Part shown: piece by piece, positions 1 to 10,030 of the stretch
How positions within the stretch are numbered: the stretch's first letter is position 1
Layout of the letters: each line of letters opens with the position of its first letter
DNA from: Orientallactaga sibirica
Lineage: Eukaryota > Chordata > Mammalia > Rodentia > Dipodidae
DNA length: 64,000 nucleotides
Direction: 5' to 3'
Assembly: GCA_036365145.1 (NCBI GenBank)
Contig: JAEOAD010001800.1
Coordinates: 208,101 to 272,100 of the forward strand
Notes under the pieces: model-generated
What the model was told of the DNA's origin: nothing
The model's input: only the letters and a program-made list of their open reading frames with translations
The model's database searches: none
Program-made: the position numbers and the translations under genes

Positions 1-1140
1 TACAACTTAGTAGATTGGTTTCATTTCTAAAGCAGTTTGGTCAGAAAACAAATACCTTCATTTCCGAACACTGTACTGTGTGAATTAAGCTAGTTCTGAT
101 TTCAGAATGAGTTGCTGTCCTACAAATAATGTTGAGTGCAGCAAGTTCAAACGTTCCTAGTTTGTGTAATCTAAGAAGATGTACAACTTAGTAGGTTCGT
201 TTCATTTCTAATGCAGTTTGGTCAGAAAACAAATAACCTTCATTTCCGAACAGTGTACTGTGTGAATTAAGCTAGTTCAGATCATGGAATGAGTTGCTTT
301 CCTACAAATAATGTTGAGTGCAGCAAGTTCAAACTTTCCTAGTTTGTGTAATCTAAGAAGATGTAGAACTTAGTACATTCGCCTCATTTCTAAAGTATTT
401 TGTTGAGAAAACAAACATCTTCAGTGCCGAACACTGTACTGTGTGAAATAAGGTAGTTCTGTTCTCTGAATGAGTTGCTTTACTACGAACAAAGTTGAGT
501 CCAGCAAGTTCAAACTTTACTAGTTTGTGTAATCTAAGAAGTTGTAGAACTTAGTAGATTCGCCTCATTTCTAAAGTAGTTTGTTGAGAAAATAAACATC
601 CTCAATGCTGAACACTGTACTATGTGTAAAAAGCTTGTTTTGTTCTCAGAATGAGTTTCTTTCCTACAAAGAAGGTTGAACACAGCAAGTTCAATCTTTC
701 CTTGTTTGTGTAATCTTACACGATCTACAACTTAGTAGATTCATTTCATTTCTAAAGCAGTGTGGTCAGAAAGCAAACATTTTCGTTTCCGAACACTTTA
801 CTTTGTGAAATAAGCTAGTACGGATCTTGAAATGATTTGCTTTCTGACAAATAGTGTTGAGTGTAGCAAGTTCAAATTTTCCTAGTTTGTGTAATCTAAA
901 AAGATCTACAACTTAGTAGATTCATTTCATGTCTAAAGCAGTTTGGACAGAAAACAAACACCTTCATTTCCGAACACTGTACTGTGTGAATTAAGCGAGT
1001 GGGATCATGGAATGAGTTGGTTTCCTACAAATAATGTTGAGTGCAGCAAGTTCAAACTTTCCTAGTTTGTGTAATCTAAGAAGATGTAGAACTTAGTAGA
1101 TTCACCTCATTTCTAAAGTAGTTTATTGAGAAAACAAACA

Positions 1141-1215
1141 TCTACATTTCCGAACACTGTACTGTGTGAAATAAGCTAGTTTTGTTCTTAGTAGATTCGT
1201 TTCATTTTTAAAGCA
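1141..1215. repeat. Deleted satellite monomer junction
   Basis: The phrase ataagctagttttgttct, which belongs to the second half of a monomer, runs directly into tagtagattcg, which belongs to the first half of the next. The intervening stretch of roughly 100 bp (normally ggaatgag...gtgcagcaag...aactt) is missing. This looks like an internal deletion by unequal exchange at the short shared string near 1187-1191. Confidence 0.75.
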
Positions 1216-1599
1216 GTTTGGTCAGAAAACAACTTCTTCATTACCCAACGCTGTGCTCTGTGAAATAAGCTAGTTCTGTTCTCGGAATGATTTGCACTCC
1301 TACAAAAAGGTTGAGCGCAGCAAGTTCAAGGTTTCTTTGTTCATGTAATCTAACAAGATATACAATTTAGTAGATTCGTTTCATTTCTAAAGCTTTTTGG
1401 TCAGAAAACAAACACCTTCGTTTCCGAATACTGTACTGTGTGAATTAAGCTAGTTCAGATCATGGAATGAGTTGCTTTCCTACAAATACCGTTTGTGCAG
1501 CAAGTGAAAACTTTCCTTGTTTGTGGAATCAAAGAAGATCTACAACTTTGTTGATTCGTTTCATTTCTAAAGCAGTTTGGTCAAAAAACACTTTCATTT

Positions 1600-1760
1600 C
1601 CGAACACTTTACTTTGTAAAATAAACACTTTACAAATAATTTGTAAAATAAAAAGATGTACAGCTTAGTTCGGATCTAAAGCAGTTTGAGAGAAAATAAA
1701 CACCTTCAATTCGAACAAATGATTAAGGTAGTTGATCATTTCTTTACAAATAATGTTGAG
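1600..1760. repeat. Scrambled, shortened monomer
   Basis: Around 1610-1735 the monomer order is broken. An ataaacactttacaaataatttgtaaaataaa-like stretch contains local duplications of actttgtaaaataa and acaaataat, then a shortened monomer (gatctaaagcagtttgagag) follows with missing blocks. Flanking monomers are intact. It is a degenerate or rearranged unit with no sign of an inserted element. Confidence 0.7.
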
Positions 1761-3289
1761 TGTAGCAAGTTCAAACTTTCCTAGGTAGTGTAATCTAAGA
1801 AGATGCAGAACTTAGTAGATTAGACTCATTTCTAACGTAGTTTGTTGAGAAAACAAACATCCTCACTGCCAAACACTGTACTATGTGAAATAAGCTTGTT
1901 TTGTTCTCGTAATGAGTTTCTTTCCTACCAAGAAGGTGGAGCGCAGCAAGTTCAATCTTTCCTAGTTTGGGTAAGCTTACACGATCTAGAACTTAGTAGA
2001 TTCGTTTCATTTCTAAAGCAGTTTGGTCAGAAAACAAACACCTTCATTTCTGAGCACTGTACTGTGTGAAATAAGCTAGTTCGCATCATGGAATGAGTTG
2101 CTTTCCTATGAAAAAGGTTGAGTGCAGCAAGTTCAAACTTTCCTAGTTTGTGTAATCTAAGAAGATGTAGAACTTAGTAGATTCGCCTCACTTCTAAAGC
2201 AGTTTGTTCAGAAAACAAACATCTTCACTGCCGAAAACTATACTGTGTGAAATAAGGTAGTTTTGTTCTTGGAATGAGTTGCGTTCCTACAAACAAGGTT
2301 GAGTGCAGTAAGTTCATACTTTCCTAGGTAGTGTAATCTAAAAAGATGTACAACTTAGCAGATTCGTTTCATTTCTAAAGCAGTTTGGTGAGAAAACAAA
2401 CACCTTCATTTCTGAACACTGTACTGTGTGAAATAAGATAGTTCGGATCATGGAATTATTTGCTTTCCGACGAACAAGGTTGAGTGCAGCAAGTTCAAAC
2501 TTTCCTAGTTTGTGTAATCTAAAAAGATGTAAAATTTATTAGATAGGCCTCATTTCTAAAGTACCTTTTTTAGAAAAGAAACATCTTCATTGCCGAACAC
2601 TCTGCTCTGTGAAATAAGCTAGTTCTTCTCTCAGAATGATTTGCTTTCCTACAAAGAAGGTTGAGCGCAGCAAGTTCAATATTTCCTTGTTTGTGTAATC
2701 TAAAAAGATCTACAACTTAGGAGATTCGTTTCATTTCTAAAGCAGTTTGGTGAGAAAAAAACACCTTCATTTCTGAACACTGTACTGTGTGAATTAAGCT
2801 GGTTCGGATCATGGAATGAGTTGCTTTCCTACAAATAATTTTGAGTGCAGCAAGTTCAAACTTTCCTACTTTGTGTAATCTAAGCAGATGTAGAACTTAG
2901 TAGATTCACCACACTTCTAAAGCAGTTTCTTGAGAAAACAAACATCTTCACTACCGAACACTCTACTGTGTGAAATAAGGAAGTCTCTTCTTGGAATGAG
3001 TGGCGTTCCTAAGAAAAAGGTTGAGTGCAGTGAGTTCAAACATTCTTAGGTGGTGTAATCTAAAAAGATGTACAACTTAGTAGATTCATTTCATTTCTAA
3101 AGCAGTTTGGTCAGAAAACAAATACCTTCCTTTCCGAACACTGTACTGTGTGAATTAAGCTAGTTCGGATCATGGAATGAGTTGCTTTCCTACAAAAAAG
3201 GTTGAACGCATCAACTTCAAACTTTCCAAGTTTGGTAATCTAACAAGATCTACAACTTAGTAGATTCGTTTCATTTCTAAAGCAGTTTG

Positions 3290-4736
3290 GTCAGAAAACA
3301 ACATCTTCATTGCCAAACACTGTGCTCTGTGAAATAAGCTAGTTCTGTTCTCGGAATGATTTGCTCTCCTACAATGAAGGTTGAGCGCAGCAAGTTCAAG
3401 CTTTCTTTGTTAGTGTAATCCAACAAGATCTACAACTTAGTAGATTGGTTTCATTTCTAAAGCTGTTTGGTCAGAAAACAAACACCTTCATTTCCGAATA
3501 CTGTACTGTGTGAATTAATCTAGTTCGGATCATGGAATGAGTTGCTTTCCTACAAATACCGTTTGTGCAGCAAGTTAAAACTTTCCTTGTTTGTGTAATC
3601 TAAGAAGATCTACAACTTAGTGGATTCGTTTCATTTCTAAAGCAGTTTGGTCAGAAAACAAACACTTTCATTTCCGAACACTTTACTTTGTGAAATAACC
3701 TAGTTCGAATCTTGAAATGATTTGCTTTCCTACAAATAATGTTGAGTGCAGCAAGTTCAAACTTTCCTAGGTAGTGTCATCTAAAAAGATGTACAAATTA
3801 GTAGATTCGTGTCATTTCTAAAGCAGTTTGGACAGAACACAAACACCTTCATTTCTGAACAGTGTACTGTGTGAATTAAACTAGTTCGGATCATGGAATA
3901 TGTTGCTTTCCTACAAATAATGTTGTGTGCAGCAAGTTCAATCTCTCCTAGTTTGTGTAATCTAAGATGATGTAGAACTTAGTAGATTCACCTCATTTCT
4001 TAAGTAGTTTGTTGAGAAAACAAACATCTTCACAGCAGAACACTGTACTGTGTGAAATATGCTAGTTTTTTTCTTGGAATGAGTTGCGTTCCTACGAACA
4101 AGGTTGAGTGTAGTGAGTTCAAACTTTCTTAGGGGGTGTAATCTAAAAAGATGTACAACTTAGTAGATTCGTTTCTTTTCTAAAGCAGTTTGTTCAGAAA
4201 ACAAACACCTTCATTTCCCAACAGTGTACAGTGTGAATTAAGATAGTTCGGTTCATGGATTGAGTTGCTTTCCTACAAATCATGTTGCGTGCAGCAACTT
4301 CAAACTTTCCCAATTTGTGTAAATTAAGAAGATGTAGAACTTAGTACATTCTCCTCATTTCTAAAGTATTTTGTTGAGAAAACAAACATCTTCACAGGTG
4401 AACACTGTACTGTGTGCAATAAGGTAGTTCTTTTCTCGGAATGAGTTGCTTTACGACGAACAAAGTTGAGTGCAGCAACTTCAAACTTTCCAAGTTTGGG
4501 AAATCTGAGAAGATGTAGAACTTAGTAGATTCGCCTCATTTCTAAAGTGGTTTGTTTAGAAAACAAACATCTTTATTGCCGAACACTGTGCTCTGGGAAA
4601 TAATCTAGTTCTGTTCTTGGAATGATTTGATCTCCTACAAAGAAGGTTCAGTTCAGCAAGTTCAATCTTTCCTTGTTTGTGTAATCTAAGAAGATCTATA
4701 ATTTAGTAGATTCGTTTCATTTCTAAAGCACTTTGG
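3290..4736. repeat. 8-monomer higher-order repeat, copy 1
   Basis: This segment and 4737-6183 share private variants at a constant spacing of about 1447 bp (8 x 181). They are the ending gtttgtgcag in place of gttgagtgcag (3561 and 5008), gtagtgtcatc followed by gtacaaattag, ggacagaacac, and cacagcagaac followed by gctagttttttt. The match is clear over 3290-4250 and weak after that. A related copy of the first marker is at 1491. Confidence 0.75.
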
Positions 4737-6183
4737 TCAGAAAACAAACACCTTCATTTCCCAACAGTGTACTGTGTGAATTAAGCTAGCTCTGTTCTCG
4801 GAATGATTTGCTCTCCTACAAAGAAGGTTGAGCGCTACAAGTTCTAGCTTTCTTTGTTCGTGTAATCTAACAAGATCTACAATATAGTAGATCCGTTTCC
4901 TTTCTAAAGCTGTTTGGTCAGCAAACAAACATCTTCATTTCCGAATACTGTACTGTGTGAATTAAGCTAGGTCGGATCATGGAATGCGTTGCTTTCCTAC
5001 AAATACCATTTGTGCAGCAAGTTAAAACTTTGCTTGTTTGTGTAATCTAAGAAGATCTACAACTTAGTAGATTCGTTTCATTTCTAAAGCAGTTTGGTCA
5101 GAAAAGAAACACTTTCATTTCAAAAGACTTTACTTTGGGAAATAAGCTAGTTCGGATCTTGAAATGATTTGCTTTCCTACAAATAATGTGGACTGCAGCA
5201 AGATCAAATTTTCCTAGGTAGTGTCATCTAAAAAGATGTACAAATTAGTAGATTCGTGTGATTTCTAAAGCAGTTTGGACAGAACACAAACACCTTCACT
5301 TCCGAACAATGTACTGTGTGAATTAAGTTAGTTCGGATCATGGAATGAGTTGCTTTCCTACAAATAATGTTGAGTGCAGCAAGTTCAAACTTTCCTTGTT
5401 TGTGTAATCTAAGAAGATGTAGAACTTAGTAGATTCACCTCATTTCTAAAGTAGTTTGTTGAGAACACAAATGTCTTCACAGCAGAACACTGTACTGTGT
5501 GAAATAAGCTAGTTTTTTTCTTGGAAGGAGTTGCGTTCATTCAAACAAGGTTGAGTGCAGTGAGTTCAAACATTCTTAGGTGGTGTAATCTAAAAAGATG
5601 TACAACTTAGTAGATTCGTGTCATTTCTAAATGAGTTTGTTCAGAAAACAAACACCTTCATTTCAGAACAGTGTACTGTGTGAATTAAGCTAGTTCTGTC
5701 TCGGAATGAGTTGCTTTCCTACAAATAATTTTGAGTGCAGCAAATTCAAACTTTCCTAGTGTGTGTAATCTAAGAAGATATAGAACTTCGTAGATTCGCC
5801 TCACTTCTAAAGCAGTTTGTTGAGAAAACAAACATCTTCTCTGCCGAACACTCTACTGTATGAAATAAGGTAGTTCTGTTCTTGGAATGAGTTGCGTTCC
5901 TGCGAACAAGGTTGAGTGTAGTAAGTTAAACTTTCCTAGGTAGTGTAATCTAAAAAGATGTACAACTTAGTAGATTCGTGTCATTTCTAAAGCAGTTTGT
6001 TCAGAAAACAAAAACCTTCATTTTCGAACGGTGTACTGTGTGAATTAAGCTAGTTCGGATCATGGAATGAGTTGCTTTCCTACAAATAATGTTGCGTGCA
6101 GCAAGTTCAAACTTTCCTAGTTTGTGTAATCTAAGAATATGGAGAACTTAGTACATTCACCTCATTTCTAAAGTAGTTTGTTG
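4737..6183. repeat. 8-monomer higher-order repeat, copy 2
   Basis: Second copy of the 1447-bp unit at 3290-4736. Shared private variants are clear over 4737-5697. After about 5.7 kb the correspondence with copy 1 fades, so the true repeat may be shorter or may have been patched by conversion. Confidence 0.7.
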
Positions 6184-6250
6184 AGAAAGAAAACATCTTC
6201 ACAGCCGAACACTGTACTGTGTGAAATAAAGTAGTTCTGTTCTCAGAATG

Positions 6251-6310
6251 AGTTGCTTTCCTACGAACAAAGTTGAGTGCAGTTGCTTTCCTACAAAGAA
6301 GGTTGAGTGC
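6251..6310. repeat. Abrupt satellite subfamily junction
   Basis: The phrase agttgctttcctac occurs at 6251 and again at 6281, only 30 bp later. The first is followed by gaacaaagttgagtgc, the second by aaagaaggttgagtgc. Left of 6281 the monomers are subfamily A; right of it they carry gttaatgtaatct, tctaggaatcag and gctcattcgg. The 30-bp partial duplication is what out-of-register recombination inside the monomer would leave. Confidence 0.85.
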
Positions 6311-6927
6311 AGCAAGTTCAAACTTTCCTTGTTAATGTAATCTGAAAAGTTGCACATCTTAGTAGATTGGCCTCATTTCTAAAGTAGTTTGTTTACAAAA
6401 CAAACATCTTCATTACCGAACATTATACTATGTGAAATGAGCTAGTTCGGTTCTAGGAATCACTTGCTTTCGTACAAAGAAGGTTGAGTGCAGCAAGTTC
6501 AAACTATCCTCGTTTGTGTAATCTAACAAGATGTACCAGTTAGTGGATGCGCATAGTTTCTAAAGTGCTTTCTTTAGAAAAGAAAAATCTTCAGTCCTGA
6601 ACACTGTACTGTGTCAAATAAGTTAATACTTTTATATGAATCAGTTTCCTTTCTACGAAGATGGTTGAGTGCAGCAAGTTCAAACTTTCTTTGTTAATGT
6701 AATCTAAAAAGATGGCCACGTTAGCAGTCACCTCATTTGTAAAATAGTTTGTTGAGAAAATTAATATCTTTATTGCCGAACATTGTTCTGTGTGAAATAA
6801 GCTCATTCGGTTCTAGGAATCAGTTGCTTTCCTACAAAGAAGGTTGAGTGCAGCAAGTTCAAACTTTCCTTGTTAATGGAATCTAAAAAGATGCACAACT
6901 TAGTAGATTGGCCTCATTTCTAAAGTA

Positions 6928-6946
6928 GTTTCTTTAGAAAAGAAAC
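6928..6946. other. Intramonomer dyad, C/G form
   Basis: Example of a perfect inverted repeat found once per monomer: gtttctttagaaaagaaac, with 7-bp arms around a tagaa centre. It is one of two forms that swap C:G for G:C while keeping symmetry (compare 7290-7308). Any protein bound or structure formed is unknown. Confidence 0.7.
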
Positions 6947-7289
6947 ATCTTCAGTACAGAACACTGTACAGTGTGAAATAAGTTAATTCGCTTCTAGGAA
7001 TCAGTTTAATTTCTACGAAGAAGGTTGAGTGCAGCAAGTTCAAACTTTCCTGGTTAATGTAATCTAAAAAGATGGCCAAGTTAGAAGATTCGCCTCATTT
7101 GTAAAGTAGTTTGTTGAGAAAACAAACATCTTCATTGCCGAACATTGCACTGTGTGAAATAAGCTCATTCGGTTCTAGGAATCAGTTGCTTTCCTACAAA
7201 GAAAGTTGAGTGCAGCAATTTCAAACTTTCCTTGTTAATGTAATCTGAAAATATGCACAACTTAGTAGATTGGTCTCATTTCTAAAGTA

Positions 7290-7308
7290 GTTTGTTTAGA
7301 AAACAAAC
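7290..7308. other. Intramonomer dyad, G/C form
   Basis: The co-varying form of the dyad: gtttgtttagaaaacaaac, again with at least 7-bp arms. In homogenised monomers the hybrid gtttcttgagaaaacaaac leaves one mismatched pair, so symmetry is not strictly kept everywhere. Confidence 0.7.
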
Positions 7309-10030
7309 ATCTTCATTACCAAACACTGTACTATGTGAAATAAGCTAGTTACGTTCTAGGAATCACTTGCGTTCCTAAGAAGAAGGTTGAGTGCAGCAAG
7401 TTCAAACTTTCCAAGTTTGTGTAATCTAACAAGATGTACAAGTTAGTGGATTCGACTCATTTCTAACGAGTTCCTTCAGAAAAGCAACATCTTCAGTACC
7501 AAACACTGTACTGTGTGAAATAAGTTAATTCGCTTCTAGGAATCAGTTTAATTTCTAGGAAGATGGTTGAGTTTAGCAAGTTCAAACTTTCCTTGTTAAT
7601 GTAATCTAAAATATGTCCAAGTTAGTAGATTTGCCTAACTGTTAAAGTAGTTCGTTGAGAAAACAAACATCTTCATTGCCGAACATTGTACTGTATGAAA
7701 AAAGCTCATTCGGTTCTAGAATTCAGTTTCTTTCCTACAAAGACGGCTGAGTGCTGCAAGTTCAAACTTTCCTTGTTAATGTAATCGAAAAAGATGCACA
7801 ACTTAGTCGATTGGCCTCATTTCTAAGGTAGTTTCTTTAGAAAAGAAACATCTTCAGTACCGAACACTGTATTGTGTGAAATAAGTTAATTCGCTTCTAG
7901 GAATCAGTTTAATTTCTATGAAGAAGGTTGAGTGCAGCAAGTTCAAACTTTCCCTGTTAATGTAATCTAAAAAGATGGCCAAGTTAGAAGATTTGCCTCT
8001 TTTGTAAAGTACTTTGTTGAGAAAACAAACATCTTCATTGCTGAACATTGTACTGTGTGAAATAAGCTCATTCGGTTCTAGGAATCACTTGCTTTCCTAC
8101 AAGGAAGGTTGAGTGCAGCAAGTTCAAACTTTCCTTGTTAATGTAATCTGAAAAGATGCACAACTTAGTAGATTGGCCTCATTTCAAAAGTAGTTTGTTT
8201 AGAAAACAAACATCTTCAGTACCGAACACTGTACTGTGTGAAATAAGTGAATTTGCTTCTTGGAATCAGTTTAATTTCTACGAAGAAGGTTGAGTGCAGC
8301 AAGTTCAAACTTTCCTAGCTTGTGTAATCTAACAAGATCTACAAGTTAGTGGGTTCGCGTCATTTCTAAACTAGTTTCTTTAGAAAACAAACATCTTCAG
8401 TTCCGAACACTGTACTGTGTGAAATAAGTGAATGCGCTTCTAGGAATCAGTTTAATTTCTAGGAAAACGGTTGAGTGCAGCAAGTTCAAACTTTCCTTGT
8501 TAATGTAATCTAAAAAGATGTCCAAGTTAGTAGATTCGCCTCATTTCTAAAGTAGTTTCTTTAGAATACAAACCTTCATTGCCAAACATTGTACTGTGTG
8601 AAATTAGCTAATTCGGTTCTAGGAATCAGTTTACTTTCTACGAAGATGGTTGAGTTTAGCAAGTTCAATCTTTCCTTGTTAATGTAATCTAAAAAGATGT
8701 CCAAGTTAGTAGATTCGCCTCATTTCTAAAGTAGTTTCTTTAGAAAACAAACCTTCATTACCAAACATTGTACTGTGTGAAATGAGCTAATTTGGTTCTA
8801 GGAATCTGTTTACTTTCTACGAAGATGGTTGAGTTTAGCAAGTTCAAACGTTCCTTGTTAATGTAATCTAAAAAGATGGCCAAGTTAGTAGATTCGCCTC
8901 ATTTGTAAAGTAGTTTGTTGAGAAAACAAACATCTTCATTGCCTAACATTGTACTGTGTGAAATAAGCTCATTCGGTTCTAGGAATCAGTTGCTTTCATA
9001 CAAAGAAGGTTGAGTGCAGCAAGTTCAAACTTTCCTTGTTAATGTAATCTAAAAAGATGCACAACTTAGTAGAGTGGCCTCATTTCTAAAGTAGTTTGTT
9101 GAGAAAACAAACATCTTAATTACCGAACACTGTACTATGTGAAATGAGCTAGTTCGGTTCTAGGAATCACTTGCTTTCCTACGAAGAAGGTTGAGTGTAG
9201 CAAGTTCAAACTGTCCTAGTTTGTGTAATCTAACATGATGTACAAGTTAGTGGATTCGCTTCATTTCTAAAGTGGTTTCTTTAGAAAACAAACATCTTCA
9301 GTACTGAACATTGTACTGTGTGAAATGAGTTAATTCGGTTCTAGGAATCAGTTTCCTTTCTACGAAGATGGTTGAGTGCAGCAAGTTCAAACTTTCCTTG
9401 TTAATGTAATCTAAAAAGATGGCCAAGTTAGCAGAGTCACCTCATTTGTAAAGTAGTTTGTTGAGAAAATTAACATCTTTATTGCCCAACATTTTACTGT
9501 GTGAAATAAGCTCATTCGGATCTAGGAATCACTTGCTTTCCTACAAAGAAGGTTGAGTGCAGCAAGTTCAAACTTTACATGTTAATGTAATCTAAAAAGA
9601 TGCACAACTTAGTAGATTGGCCTCATTTCTAAAGTAGTTTCTTTAGAAAAGAAACATCTTCAGTACCGAACACTGTAGTGTGTGAAATAAGTTAATTGGC
9701 TTCTAGGAATCCGTTTAATTTCTACGAAGAAGGTTGAGTGCAGCAAGTTCAAACTTTCCTAGTTTGTGTCATCTAACAAGATGTACAAGTTAGTTGATTC
9801 GTGTCATTTCTAAAGTGGTTTCTTTAGAAAAAAATATCTTCAGGACCGAACACTGTACTGTGTGAAATAAGTTAATTCGGATGTAGGAATCAGTTTCCTT
9901 GCTACGAAGATGCTTCAGTGCATCAAGTTCAAACTTTCCTTGTTAATGTAATCTAAAAAGATATCCAAGTTAGTAGATTCGCCTCATTTCTAAAGCAGTT
10001 TCTTTAGAAAACAAACCTTCATTGCCAAAC

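Larger units (their letters stand above)
1..6280. repeat. Diverged 181-bp satellite, subfamily A
   Basis: Tandem head-to-tail monomers of about 181 bp; for example the phrase acaacttagta recurs at 2 and 183. Diagnostic bases of this subfamily are gattcgtttcatttct, gcagtttggtcagaaaac, gaattaagctagttcgg, atcatggaatgagttgc and acaaataatgttgag. Monomers differ from each other at many sites, and a second type with gcctcatttctaaagtagtttgttgag is interspersed. The monomer length is not a multiple of three and stops occur in every frame, so no protein is expected. The array continues off the left edge. Strand is arbitrary. Confidence 0.95.
6281..10030. repeat. Diverged satellite, mixed subfamilies B
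   Basis: Intermixed monomer types of about 181 bp. One has ggccaagttag...ttgttgagaaaac...attgccgaacattg...gctcattcgg. One has gcacaacttag...gattggcctc. One has gtacaagttagtgg...tttctttagaaaa...cagtaccgaac. One has gtccaagttag...aaaccttcattgccaaac. Each type recurs every few monomers, which is the mark of higher-order organisation. No open frame survives more than about one monomer. The part from about 7.2 to 9.7 kb is paralogous to 48.5-51.2 kb. Confidence 0.95.
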
